NCBI GenBank assembly: GCA_002428015.1
Contig: DIZW01000116.1
Coordinates: 10,022 to 74,021 of the forward strand
Reading direction: 5' to 3'
DNA from: Oxalobacteraceae bacterium UBA6018
GTDB taxonomy: Bacteria; Pseudomonadota; Gammaproteobacteria; Burkholderiales; Burkholderiaceae_D
DNA: 64,000 bases
The translations under genes and the position numbers were made by a program. Below are positions 8,651 to 19,082 of the stretch, piece after piece (the first letter of the stretch is position 1; every line of letters begins with the position of its first letter). The notes beneath the pieces were generated by a model that worked only from the letters and a program-made list of their open reading frames with translations, ran no database searches and was not told the origin of the DNA.

Positions 8651-8860
8651 GCAAAACCTCGCTGGAGACTTGGGCGCCAACCCAATTGCCTTTTCCTAAC
8701 TGTGCCACCCGGCACGTTGTGGGCCAAACTGATCGCAGGCTACTTCGTCGGGGTGGCTATTGCCAACTTCGCCCAACCGGGCATCGCTCCCGAATGGCGA
8801 CCGGTAGTCATCACGGGATTGCATTGCGGACTGTCCACATTTACGCGCTTCTCGGCTGAA
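8651..8860 (+). pseudogene. crcB: crcB (fluoride channel) remnant
   Basis: The translation in frame with 8651 matches the N-terminal half of CrcB/Fluc fluoride channels: RWRLG, an N-x-LF segment, VPPGTLWAKLIAGYFVGVAI, PEWRPVVITG, then GLHCGLSTFTRFSAE, equivalent to the usual TGFxGGLTTFSTFSAE. There is no plausible start codon in family register, the second half (TM3-TM4) is missing, and conserved residues are replaced: Lys for Asn in GTLxAN, and Thr-Arg in the FSTFS phenylalanine box. This is a decaying gene fragment; the identification rests on pattern recall. Confidence 0.7.
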
Positions 8861-9038
8861 CCGATTCCTCCTTCAGCAAGCAAGCCTATTCTGGCCAGCG
8901 GGGCGCTCCGCGCTCGCCCTTCGGGAGATGCAAGGCGCTCGATGCGGTCTCGATGCCAACCAAAATCTCATCGATTGCCGGTCGCGTAACCCTTCTTTCC
9001 CGCTGGGATGATGCTTGAAAAGATTCTTGTTACACCTG

Positions 9039-9067
9039 TTGTGGTTATTGTTCGGTAAATATAAAAT
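9039..9067 (+). promoter_or_regulatory. candidate promoter for the GH31 gene
   Basis: TTGTGG (9039-9044), a 17-nt spacer and TAAAAT (9062-9067) lie in an AT-rich stretch about 80 nt before the GH31 start. The -10 is close to consensus and the -35 is weak. Confidence 0.3.
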
Positions 9068-9148
9068 ACAATTCGCCATCCGTAACATTCATGCAAGCAT
9101 GGACGCCGGCGGCACCCGGAAATCAAATCAACCATACAGACTGGAACT

Positions 9149-11704
9149 ATGAATAAGCGCAGAAAACTTCTCAAACAGTTAGCCGCGTCGATTCCCGTAT
9201 GGACTTTGACCAGGCATGGCTATGCCGCCGACAAGAACATCCCGCCAGACTTCCCCCGTGGGCGAATTCTCGGCGCGGTGAACGACGTGCAAAAGACCGA
9301 GGCCGGGATCGAATGTCGGATTGATCATGCGCTCGTGCGCATCAGCTTTATAACGGACCAGATTGTCCGGATCACCGCCACGCAAAATCGGAACTGGTCA
9401 AAGTCGCCAAGTTTGATGCGCGTCGACATCACGGACAAGCCTGGGGAAATCCACACCGGCGATGATGGCAGGACGTATGTGCTTCGTTCGCCCAAGATGA
9501 GCGTGAAACTCGATCGCACAACCGGCGCCATATCGTTCTGGGGAGCGGATGGGAATCTTCTGCTGGAAGAAGCGGGCCAGGTGTCGCCGCGCGAGTTCGA
9601 GAAAGTATCCATCGTCAAGTCCTTGCCCGATCCAGCGACGGTGAAGACTGTCAAAACGGTCGACGGCGAGCGGCAGGTTGCCGATGCCTACGCGCAGAAA
9701 ATTGAGCGCGACGCATGGACGGCAACGGTTCGATTCACGCTGCGCGATAATGAAGCGCTCTACGGGCTTGGCTTCGACGAGACCGACGAGTTGAACCTTC
9801 GGGGCAAGCGCAAGCGGCTCTATCAGCACAACCTGCGGGTTGTCGTGCCTTTCGTGGTCTCGACACGCGGATACGGCCTGCTTTTCGATACCTACAGTGT
9901 GCTCACATACGCCGATGGCAAGGAGGGAGCGTCGTTTACCAGCGATGCGGTGGACGATCTCGACTATTACTTTGTCCTTGGTCCTTCCATGGACGGCGCG
10001 ATCGCCGGTTATCGTCGCTTGACGGGGGCCGCCAGCATGTTGCCAAAATGGGCTTTCGGCTACATGCAATCGAAGGAGCGTTACCTCACGCAGGACGAAG
10101 TGATTGATACGACAAAGCAGTTCCGCGACCGGAACATCCCCCTCGATGTGATCGTCCAGGATTGGAATTACTGGACGCCGAATCGCTGGGGCAGCTTTGT
10201 TCCCGATGCGACGAGATACCCGGATATCGCGGCAATGACGAACGCGGTTCATGACATGAACGCGCGGGTGATGATTTCGATCTGGCCAAATCCGAGTCCG
10301 CTCGATCCGCCGGGCAGGGCATTCAAGGAACATGGCTACACACTCGCGGGCACCGACTACGTCGACTTCTTCCAGCGCAAGGCCGGCGATCTGTATTTCG
10401 ACAATATCTGGCGCTATCTTGGACGCCATGGAATAGACGCCTGGTGGTGTGATTCGACCGAGCCGGCGGTGGCGGATTGGGCGGGCAGCAAGCGTGCGCA
10501 GAATGCCGACGACGTCAATATACAGGCCTTGTCCAAGCTAATGGATGCACAATTCCTGAACGCTTATGCACTGGTCGATTCGCAGAGTCTTTACCGCAAC
10601 TGGCGCGAGCGTGTGCCAAACAGGCGGCTGGTCAATCTGACGCGCTCCGGGTATGCGGGCAGTCAGGCGGTGGGCGCGGTGGTGTGGACCGGCGACATTT
10701 CCGCCAAGTGGTCGGTGCTGGCGCAGCAGGTGGTTGCGCTTCAGCGTTTCAGCGCATCCGGCGCGCCTTACGTAAGCTTCGACATTGGCGCCTTTTTCGT
10801 GAAGCGCAAGGACAGCTGGTTCTGGAATGGCGACTATGACGGCGGCGTGGACGACTTGGGTTATCGCGAGCTTTATACGCGCTGGCTTCAATTAGGCGTG
10901 TTTCTTCCGCTGTTCCGTAGTCATGGCACGGATACTCCTCGTGAACCATGGCATTTCGGTAAGCCCGGCACGCCTTTCTACGATGCCATTCTCGAGTCTA
11001 TTCGTTTGCGATACCGGCTCCTGCCGCATATTTATTCGCTGGCGGGACTGGTTTGCCTGGAGGGCGCGTCATTCATCCGTCCAGTGGCGTTCGCTTTTCC
11101 GGACGATCGTCGGACTCACGATCTGAAAACGCAGATGCTGTTTGGCGACAGCGTGATGGTCAGTCCCGTGCTCGCGCCGATGTACTACGCGGCGCGGTCG
11201 GCGCCAATTGACATGGCGGCCAGGACGCGCGAGGTCTATTTGCCGAAAGGGATATGGATCGACTTTTGGACCGGCCAGGCGCTCGGCGGAGGCAAAACGA
11301 TCGCCGCGGACGCACCCCTCGCGCGCATGCCGATTCATGTACGGGCTGGCAGCGTGATTCCGATGGGGCCGGTCATGCAGTACGCATCGGAAATTGTCGA
11401 CGCGCCGATCGAGCTGCGGGTGTATCCCGGTGCCGATGGCGAATACACCTACTACGAAGACGCTGGCGACGGATGGGGGTATGAGCGCGGCGAGTACGCC
11501 TTGACGCCTATGCGTTGGGATGACGCGTCGAAGAAACTGACGATCGGCTCGCGCAAGGGTGGTTTCCCGGGGATGAAGCAACAGCGCCAATTCCAGGTCG
11601 TGGTGGTCGATACCAGCGCCGGCCGTGGCCTTGACCACGCCAACCAGGCGACCGATCTTGTCGTCTACGATGGCCGCGCGGCGACGTTTGTCAGCAGGCG
11701 ATAA
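9149..11704 (+). CDS. GH31 family glycoside hydrolase (alpha-glucosidase/alpha-xylosidase type), exported
   Basis: An 851-residue enzyme with an N-terminal beta-sandwich, a TIM-barrel catalytic domain and C-terminal beta domains. The nucleophile motif WWCDSTEP places Asp435, and WTGDISAKW places the acid/base Asp516; both are standard GH31 positions. The N-terminus NKRRKLLKQLAASIPVWTLTRHGYA looks like a Tat-type signal (twin Arg plus hydrophobic stretch), suggesting export. GC is around 55 % in sampled segments against more than 70 % in neighbours, and codon use is relaxed, which suggests horizontal acquisition. Nothing adjacent is a sugar transporter or regulator. Whether alpha-xylosides or alpha-glucosides are the substrate cannot be told. 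Confidence 0.88.
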   Translation: MNKRRKLLKQLAASIPVWTLTRHGYAADKNIPPDFPRGRILGAVNDVQKTEAGIECRIDHALVRISFITDQIVRITATQNRNWSKSPSLMRVDITDKPGEIHTGDDGRTYVLRSPKMSVKLDRTTGAISFWGADGNLLLEEAGQVSPREFEKVSIVKSLPDPATVKTVKTVDGERQVADAYAQKIERDAWTATVRFTLRDNEALYGLGFDETDELNLRGKRKRLYQHNLRVVVPFVVSTRGYGLLFDTYSVLTYADGKEGASFTSDAVDDLDYYFVLGPSMDGAIAGYRRLTGAASMLPKWAFGYMQSKERYLTQDEVIDTTKQFRDRNIPLDVIVQDWNYWTPNRWGSFVPDATRYPDIAAMTNAVHDMNARVMISIWPNPSPLDPPGRAFKEHGYTLAGTDYVDFFQRKAGDLYFDNIWRYLGRHGIDAWWCDSTEPAVADWAGSKRAQNADDVNIQALSKLMDAQFLNAYALVDSQSLYRNWRERVPNRRLVNLTRSGYAGSQAVGAVVWTGDISAKWSVLAQQVVALQRFSASGAPYVSFDIGAFFVKRKDSWFWNGDYDGGVDDLGYRELYTRWLQLGVFLPLFRSHGTDTPREPWHFGKPGTPFYDAILESIRLRYRLLPHIYSLAGLVCLEGASFIRPVAFAFPDDRRTHDLKTQMLFGDSVMVSPVLAPMYYAARSAPIDMAARTREVYLPKGIWIDFWTGQALGGGKTIAADAPLARMPIHVRAGSVIPMGPVMQYASEIVDAPIELRVYPGADGEYTYYEDAGDGWGYERGEYALTPMRWDDASKKLTIGSRKGGFPGMKQQRQFQVVVVDTSAGRGLDHANQATDLVVYDGRAATFVSRR

Positions 11705-11873
11705 TGTCGGGCGATGCTAGTTCGAAGGCGCAGGAGTGACCGCCGCGTGTCGCCGCGCGCCGCCTTTCGTGCGACTGCCGTGGTCACGTTTTCGCGACCG
11801 CATGCCGTCTAAAGATCGGGACCGATGGACAGGCTTGCTAAAGTGGACGCCACATGCCTTGGCGGCAGCGCAT

Positions 11874-12365
11874 TTAAGCCGACGTTGAAATCGACGCGAT
11901 GATGCCCTGATTGTATGAATCACCCACCACGGTGCCGGCGAGCCCAGGGTTGGTCTTGAGAATGCTGGCGAAGCTGTCGTTCACATTGACGGTGGGCGAC
12001 TGCAGCCCGCCGGCCACGGTGTAGAGGCTGGGCGTGGTAGCCGGCGCCGACAAGGATCCCAACACGGCCTGGTCCGTGCTCGCTTGCGCCTGTGCCGCCG
12101 AGGTGGCGGCGCTCGCCGTCGCGGACACGCTCGCGTCCGTGCCAGCCTGCACCAGCGAATTGAGCAATCCCGCAGCGTCGTAGGTATAGCTGGTGCTGCC
12201 GGCGCCGCCGATGGTGGCGATGACGCCCGCGTCGGACGAAAGCGATACCGCCGTCGCCGACAGCCCCGCGCTCGATGTTCTGCTCACCGTGGACCCGGTC
12301 GGGCTGGCCGCAGGGTAGGTGCTTGTGCTCGTGCCGACAGGCGATTGTCCGGAAATCGAAGTCAT
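11874..12365 (-). CDS. hypothetical Ser/Thr/Ala-rich protein
   Basis: A 163-residue protein starting at the ATG at 12365, preceded by CTGGAG about 9 nt upstream. It is low in charge and rich in Ser, Thr, Ala and Gly, with repeats of small residues (STSTYPAASPTGSTVSRTSS, SATASAATSAAQAQAS) and no signal peptide or transmembrane segment. The C-terminal part has a short more ordered stretch, VNVNDSFASILKTNPGLAGT. I recognise no domain. It stands alone on the minus strand between the GH31 gene and the tRNA. The frame extends upstream to 12488, but that extension has no start signal. Confidence 0.6.
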   Translation of the reverse strand: MTSISGQSPVGTSTSTYPAASPTGSTVSRTSSAGLSATAVSLSSDAGVIATIGGAGSTSYTYDAAGLLNSLVQAGTDASVSATASAATSAAQAQASTDQAVLGSLSAPATTPSLYTVAGGLQSPTVNVNDSFASILKTNPGLAGTVVGDSYNQGIIASISTSA

Positions 12366-12978
12366 TTTGTTCGCTCCAGTCTTGAAAAATCGCGTTGAAC
12401 GGACACCGTGTGAAGCGTGCGAGGCGCGTGTCCGGAACCGCCAGGCTAGTCTGATTCTGTTCCGATTGGTAACAAGAAGCAAGCGCAATCGTGCGGCGCT
12501 GCCTTTTTGCCAATTTTACTCGACCGACCCAGAAGCGACCGGGCCGTTGCGGCCTAGCAATCCAAATTGGCGCGACCGCGCTGCCGCGTGCAGCGCTATC
12601 GAGGCGCGTTGGCGCCTGCAGTTTTCCCCAGATCGCGCACGAGATGTCAGGACATACTGGCCCAGTCCCTTGTTGCGAAACCGCTCGCCTTGGCGGCGTT
12701 GTAGCTAGCTTCCGAGCTGTATCCGGTGACTTGTAAGCCAGTGTACTGTCCAGCGGCGCGGTCGTGCGTCACTGAGATGACGCGCTACTGGCAACTGTCG
12801 GGCGCGCGTTCGAAGCGGCACGTCAGGCGCAGATTGCCGCCGCTCTCGCTTCGCTCGACCATTTTGTAGGGAACTGATCGGAATTGGCTGCCGGTACACC
12901 ATGGTTCAACCGCTGCTGACGCGGCAGAGTGAAAAGCTGGAGGTTTGATGCGTGGGGGACTAAGCTGATTTAGGCAAT
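12366..12978. other. 613-bp region with no recognised gene
   Basis: Several short overlapping frames occur on both strands here. None has family resemblance, a convincing ribosome-binding site or codon bias. I see no terminator or repeat that explains the region. Confidence 0.5.
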
Positions 12979-13053
12979 TGGTCCCTCCGACTGGAATCGA
13001 ACCAGTATCCCACGCTTAGGAGGCATGTGCACTATCCATTGTGCTACGGAGAG
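12979..13053 (-). tRNA. tRNA-Arg (anticodon CCT)
   Basis: Read on the minus strand this folds into a complete cloverleaf. The acceptor stem CTCTCCG pairs with CGGAGGG (one U-G pair), the D stem is GCAC/GTGC, the anticodon stem CATGC/GCGTG encloses loop CTCCTAA with anticodon CCT, the T arm is ACTGG-TTCGATT-CCAGT, the discriminator base is A and CCA is encoded. The variable loop is short (4 nt). Confidence 0.92.
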
Positions 13054-13111
13054 GACGCTTGATCCGGCGAGCGGGCTGCGCGTGGCGCACCGGTATCGTG
13101 GATCGAGCGCA

Positions 13112-13140
13112 ATTATAGCCGAGGTGGGGGCGGAACTAAC
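13112..13140 (-). promoter_or_regulatory. candidate promoter for tRNA-Arg
   Basis: On the minus strand a perfect -10 hexamer TATAAT (13117-13112) lies about 60 nt upstream of the mature tRNA 5' end. The -35 region is weak. Confidence 0.35.
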
Positions 13141-13222
13141 AGCGCCGGCCCGTCTATCGGTACAATGACGTCCTTCATTCATTTATGCGACCGGTTTTGC
13201 TGGTCCGACCCCTCTCGATACT

Positions 13223-15121
<1,899 letters not shown>

Positions 15122-15253
15122 CATATGGGAACCTCGAAAAAACTACTGCGCGTCGAAATTTTAGCCCTGCGATGCTCGCCGTACCTCCGTACGGCTGCGC
15201 GTCTCGGACGAAACTTTTCGGCGCTCGCCACGGTTTTTCGAGGTTCCCATATG
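15122..15253. repeat. 132-bp palindromic element
   Basis: A 20-bp perfect inverted repeat (15122-15141 and 15234-15253, arm CATATGGGAACCTCGAAAAA) flanks an imperfectly symmetrical interior. Its centre is a second perfect hairpin, GCCGTAC-CTCC-GTACGGC (15178-15195). The element starts one base after the uup stop and contains no ORF. It resembles a small palindromic interspersed repeat or MITE-like unit; it could also form a terminator-like structure for uup. Confidence 0.7.
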
Positions 15254-15303
15254 TAAATCTCGTAACAAAACGTAATCAGGCGGCCCGCCTGCGATGGAGC
15301 CTC

Positions 15304-16014
15304 ATGTCGGACCAACACCAGCCGAGCAACCCAGCGGCGGCCGCCGCCCCCCTGTTTAACCGCGCCGCCTGGGCGCGGATCCTGCCTTTCCTCGCTTACC
15401 TGTTCTTCATCGTCGTCGTCGACGGCCTGACCCGGCTCGGCGTGGACGCGCAATCGCTGCGCTGGCTGTATGCGCTCAAGGTCGGCGTGGTACTGCTGAT
15501 GCTGGTCATATTCTGGCGCCACTACACGGAACTCCACAGCACACGTCCCACTCCGATAGGGATAGCGATCGCGCTGGCGGCCGGGGTGGCCGTGTTCTAC
15601 CTGTGGATAGGGCTGAACGCGGGCTGGATGGTCGTCGGGTCGCCGGCCGGCTTCGACCCCCGTACGGCCGGCCAGATCGACTGGGCGCTGGTGGTGGTGC
15701 GCATCGGCGGGGCGGCCCTGGTGGTGCCCGTGATGGAGGAATTGTTCTGGCGCTCCTTCCTGATGCGCTGGATCGACGATATCGATTTTGAACGGATCGA
15801 CCCGCGCAAGGTGAAGGCCCTGAGCGTGGCGATCGCCGCGGTGTTGTTTGGTTTCGAGCACAATCAGTGGCTGGCAGGCATCGTCGCCGGTCTAGCTTAC
15901 AGCGTGCTTTATATGCGTCAGCGCAACTTATGGTCGGCAATCCTGGCGCATGCCGTAACAAACGGGGTGCTCGGTGTGTGGATCGTGCGCTGTGCTATGT
16001 GGACATACTGGTAA
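15304..16014 (+). CDS. CPBP (CAAX-type) intramembrane metalloprotease, exosortase-associated
   Basis: A 236-residue polytopic membrane protein with the three CPBP/Abi motifs: EELFWRSF (EExxxR, about residue 149), FGFEHNQW (FxxxH, about 184) and AHAVTN (HxxxN, about 219). These supply the metal-binding and catalytic residues of the Rce1-like fold. A CAAX prenyl protease-related subfamily is known to co-occur with exosortase/EPS loci; its position directly before epsL fits. The ATG at 15304 is preceded by GGAG; the longer upstream frame runs through the palindromic repeat and is not coding. Confidence 0.85.
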   Translation: MSDQHQPSNPAAAAAPLFNRAAWARILPFLAYLFFIVVVDGLTRLGVDAQSLRWLYALKVGVVLLMLVIFWRHYTELHSTRPTPIGIAIALAAGVAVFYLWIGLNAGWMVVGSPAGFDPRTAGQIDWALVVVRIGGAALVVPVMEELFWRSFLMRWIDDIDFERIDPRKVKALSVAIAAVLFGFEHNQWLAGIVAGLAYSVLYMRQRNLWSAILAHAVTNGVLGVWIVRCAMWTYW

Positions 16015-16057
16015 TATTTCCATCACTCAGTGAACGCCTTTCCAAAGACTAAGAACA

Positions 16058-17335
16058 ATGCCGAACTCCATGCCTACCTTTTTGCGCGGCCGTGGCCGCC
16101 CCCCGGCGTCTGTTGCCGGGCCCGTCCCCGCCCGTCCCGCGGCACGCCTGCCGCGCCTGCTGCCGCTGGCTGTCGTGCTCGCCGCAGTGGGTGCCACGCC
16201 GGTCCACGCGGGCCCGTCCGACGCCTTGCATGTCTACGCGGGCCTCGGTTATTTTCACGACGATAACCTGTTCCGCCTGCCCGACGACGCGCCCGGCTAC
16301 GACAACCAGCGCGGCGATTCGGCCCGCACCGGCGAATTCGGCCTGTTTTTCGACAAGACCTACAGCCGCCAGAAAGTGTTCTTGCAGGCCAAGCGTTCCA
16401 AGGTCAAGTTCGACCATTTCAAGCAGCTCGACTACGACGGCAAGGATTACCTGGGCCGGCTGAACTGGGAGATCGGCAACCACCTGTCGGGCAGCGTGGG
16501 CGCCAGCTACACCCAGATGCTGGCGCCGTACACCGATCTGCGCAGCCGCGAGCGCAACCTGCGCGTGCAGAAGCGCGAATTCTTCGACGGCGCCTGGCGC
16601 TTGCATCCGAGCTGGCAGCTGCGCGCCGGCGCCACGCGCGACAAATACACCTACGAACTGAGCGCCCAGCGCATCAACGACCGCATCGAGGACGCCTACG
16701 AGGCCGGCGTCGACTACCTGCCCAAGAGCGGCAGCAGCGTCGGCCTGCAGGCGCGCCACATCAAGGGCGACTACCTGAACAACCGCGTCATCAACGGCAT
16801 CGCGCTCAACGAGAACTACACCCAGGACGAGCTCAAGGCCAAGGTCGACTGGCACGTCACCCAGATCAGCTCGGTGCAGGTGCTGGCCGGCTACGCCAAG
16901 CGCAAGCACGAAGGGCAGGGCTCGGCGCGCGACACCAGCGGCTTCAACGGCCGCGTCACCGTCAACAGCCAGCCGCGCGTCAAGCTGCACCTGAACGCGG
17001 CTGCGTGGCGCGAGTTCACGCCGGTCGAGAGTAATATCGTGACCTACGCCTTGAGCCGCGGCGCCAGCGCCGGGGCGACCTGGGACGCGACCGCCAAGAT
17101 CCGGGTCGACGCGGCCGTCACGCGCGAGCGGCGCTCGTTCGAGAGCCGCCTCGTGCTCAGCGCGGCCGACCTGTCGGACACGATCAGCCGCACCACGCTG
17201 AACGCGACTTGGTCGCCGCGCCCGACGATCCAGGTCAGCACCGGACTGGCGCATGAAAGCCGCACCGGGTCCATCCTGGGCAGCGGCAGCTACAAGGCGA
17301 ACACGCTATCGCTTAACGCCAATGCGCAGTTCTAA
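16058..17335 (+). CDS. epsL: EPS biosynthesis outer-membrane beta-barrel protein EpsL
   Basis: A 425-residue exported protein: an unusually long Pro/Arg-rich N-region, hydrophobic core LLPLAVVLAAVG and predicted cleavage after THAV-like VHA. The mature part has alternating amphipathic strands (GYFHDDNLFRL, GSVGASYTQML, GLAHESRTGS) and a C-terminal strand ending in Phe (NANAQF), typical of an outer-membrane barrel. It fits the exosortase B-associated EpsL family, thought to help EPS pass the outer membrane. An alternative ATG at 16070 would shorten the signal. It is followed after 8 nt by the initiating transferase. Confidence 0.82.
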   Translation: MPNSMPTFLRGRGRPPASVAGPVPARPAARLPRLLPLAVVLAAVGATPVHAGPSDALHVYAGLGYFHDDNLFRLPDDAPGYDNQRGDSARTGEFGLFFDKTYSRQKVFLQAKRSKVKFDHFKQLDYDGKDYLGRLNWEIGNHLSGSVGASYTQMLAPYTDLRSRERNLRVQKREFFDGAWRLHPSWQLRAGATRDKYTYELSAQRINDRIEDAYEAGVDYLPKSGSSVGLQARHIKGDYLNNRVINGIALNENYTQDELKAKVDWHVTQISSVQVLAGYAKRKHEGQGSARDTSGFNGRVTVNSQPRVKLHLNAAAWREFTPVESNIVTYALSRGASAGATWDATAKIRVDAAVTRERRSFESRLVLSAADLSDTISRTTLNATWSPRPTIQVSTGLAHESRTGSILGSGSYKANTLSLNANAQF

Positions 17336-17343
17336 AGGTGAAC

Positions 17344-18726
17344 ATGACGGTCAATGACATTCCCTTAATCTCCTTTTTTCAGCGTGTACTCGACCCTCTG
17401 ATCATCATGGGGACGCTGTACCTGGCGTCGCTGTTGTTCCAGGAGCCGTTTACCGGCTACCTGCTGGTGTTGATGATCCTGGCGTTTTTCGTGTCCTCGG
17501 CGGTGTACCAGCACGTCGACCCCTACCGCACCTGGCGCAGCGGACGCATGCTCGCCTACGCGCGCGACACCGTGTTCGGCTGGGGCCTGACGGTGGCCGT
17601 GCTGCTGTTCCTGGGCTCGGCCAGCGGGCTGTCCTACTATTACGACCACCAGGTCGTGCTGGCCTGGTTCGTGGCCGTGCCGATCCTCATGCTGGTGAGC
17701 CATATCGCGGTGCGCCGCGCCTCCCTTGGTGGCGGCAAGAAGTCGGAGGTGCGCTCGGCCGTGATCGTCGGCGCCAACGACGTGGGCTTGAAATTCGCCG
17801 GCGTGTGCGAGCGCCAGAAGAACCTGTTCATGCAGGTGCAGGGCTATTTCGACGACCGCACCGACGACCGCCATCCGCTCAACCTGCGCCAGCCGGTGCT
17901 GGGCAAGATGGGCGAGATCGCCAGCTATGTGCGCGAGCACAACACCAAGATGATCTTCATCAGCCAGCCGATCTCGGCCCAGCCGCGCATCCGCAAGCTG
18001 CTCGACGAGTTGCAGGACACCACGGCCTCGGTCTACTTTTTGCCGGACATCTACATCTTCGACCTGATGCAGGCGCGCTTCGACAACGTGGGCGGCATGC
18101 CCGTGATCGCCATCTGCGAGACCCCGTTCATGGGCCTGAACAGCATGGTCAAGCGCTCCAGCGACATCGTGATCGGGCTGGCGATCCTGCTGATGCTGTT
18201 GCCGGTGATGCTGGTGATCGGCCTGGCCGTCAAGTTCAGTTCGCCGGGACCGGTGATCTTCCGCCAGCGCCGCTACGGCCTGTACGGCGAGGAAATCATC
18301 GTCTACAAGTTCCGCTCCATGACGGCCACCGACGACGGCGGCACCATCGTCCAGGCCCGCAAGAACGACCAGCGCGTCACCCGCGTGGGCGCCTTCCTGC
18401 GCCGCAGCTCGCTCGACGAGCTGCCGCAGTTCATCAACGTACTGCAGGGACGCATGAGCATCGTGGGGCCGCGCCCGCACGCGGTGGCCCACAACGAGCA
18501 GTACCGCAAGCTGATCAAGGGCTACATGCTGCGCCACAAGGTCAAGCCGGGCATCACCGGCTGGGCCCAGGTCAACGGCATGCGCGGCGAGACCGAGACG
18601 CTGGACAAGATGGAGGCGCGCATCCAGTACGACCTGGACTACCTGCGCAGCTGGTCGCTGTGGCTGGACCTGTACATCATCGTCAAGACCGTCAAGGTGG
18701 TGATGACGCGCGAGAATGCCCACTGA
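17344..18726 (+). CDS. undecaprenyl-phosphate glucose (hexose-1-phosphate) phosphotransferase
   Basis: A 460-residue polyprenyl-phosphate sugar-1-phosphate transferase of WcaJ type, which loads the first sugar on undecaprenyl phosphate to start EPS repeat synthesis at the inner membrane. Several N-terminal transmembrane segments precede a CoA-binding-like middle domain. The C-terminal bacterial sugar transferase domain is clear: KRSSDIVIG, SSPGPVIFRQRRYG, YKFRSM, RSSLDELPQ, MSIVGPRPH and GITGWAQVNG. The ATG at 17344 has AAAGG 5 nt upstream; an in-frame GTG at 17338 lacks such a site. Glucose is the usual substrate, but galactose is not excluded. Confidence 0.88.
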   Translation: MTVNDIPLISFFQRVLDPLIIMGTLYLASLLFQEPFTGYLLVLMILAFFVSSAVYQHVDPYRTWRSGRMLAYARDTVFGWGLTVAVLLFLGSASGLSYYYDHQVVLAWFVAVPILMLVSHIAVRRASLGGGKKSEVRSAVIVGANDVGLKFAGVCERQKNLFMQVQGYFDDRTDDRHPLNLRQPVLGKMGEIASYVREHNTKMIFISQPISAQPRIRKLLDELQDTTASVYFLPDIYIFDLMQARFDNVGGMPVIAICETPFMGLNSMVKRSSDIVIGLAILLMLLPVMLVIGLAVKFSSPGPVIFRQRRYGLYGEEIIVYKFRSMTATDDGGTIVQARKNDQRVTRVGAFLRRSSLDELPQFINVLQGRMSIVGPRPHAVAHNEQYRKLIKGYMLRHKVKPGITGWAQVNGMRGETETLDKMEARIQYDLDYLRSWSLWLDLYIIVKTVKVVMTRENAH

Positions 18727-19082
18727 ACCCGCACCAAGCGCCCGCATGCGCCCGCTGAACGCCCACCACGCGTTCCCCGAGCGCCCACCCGGCGCCCGCT
18801 GTGCGACTACGCAACGCTCCCGCGAGACGACTCGGCGCCCGCCAAGTCCATTGCGCACCCATTCAGCGGCGAGTAAGCGCCTGCTTGGCGCCAGTGACAC
18901 GGCCTGCGGCGCCGGCGGCCCGCCCGCTTGGCAATTCCCACGCCCCCGGCGCGTTCAGCGCGAGAACAGCGGGGCTTTTCCCCCTCTCACATTTATTTGC
19001 ACGGTGGCACCATCGCGTTAGAATGAATTGTTAGGCTGCGCTTGTTGCGCGGCTATCAATTCGCCGCGGCAAGGAGCCATCG
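18727..19082. other. 356-bp intergenic region before gmd
   Basis: The first 200 bases are C-rich with no supported gene. The last 90 become AT-richer and hold the candidate promoter at 18997-19024 and the gmd ribosome-binding site AAGGAG (19072-19077). Confidence 0.5.
18997..19024 (+). promoter_or_regulatory. candidate promoter for gmd/fcl
   Basis: TTGCAC (18997-19002), a 16-nt spacer and TAGAAT (19019-19024; five of six matches) give a predicted start about 50 nt before gmd. It lies in the only AT-rich part of the intergenic region. Confidence 0.45.

Larger units (their letters stand above)
8433..9148. other. 716-bp region without an intact gene
   Basis: Between the CHAD gene and the GH31 gene, composition drifts from the local high GC to AT-rich near 9000-9100. 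It holds a decayed crcB fragment (8651-8860), a possible 23-codon ORF on the minus strand (8502-8573) and an AT-rich promoter-like segment before the GH31 gene. No fluoride riboswitch is recognisable upstream of the crcB remnant. Confidence 0.6.

Noticed and set aside
8624..8989. Intact 121-residue gene at the crcB remnant
   Set aside because: The family match covers only a central part with altered key residues and no second half; the flanks look non-coding.
12489..12978. Short ORFs between the Ser/Thr-rich gene and tRNA-Arg
   Set aside because: No start signals, codon bias or similarity.
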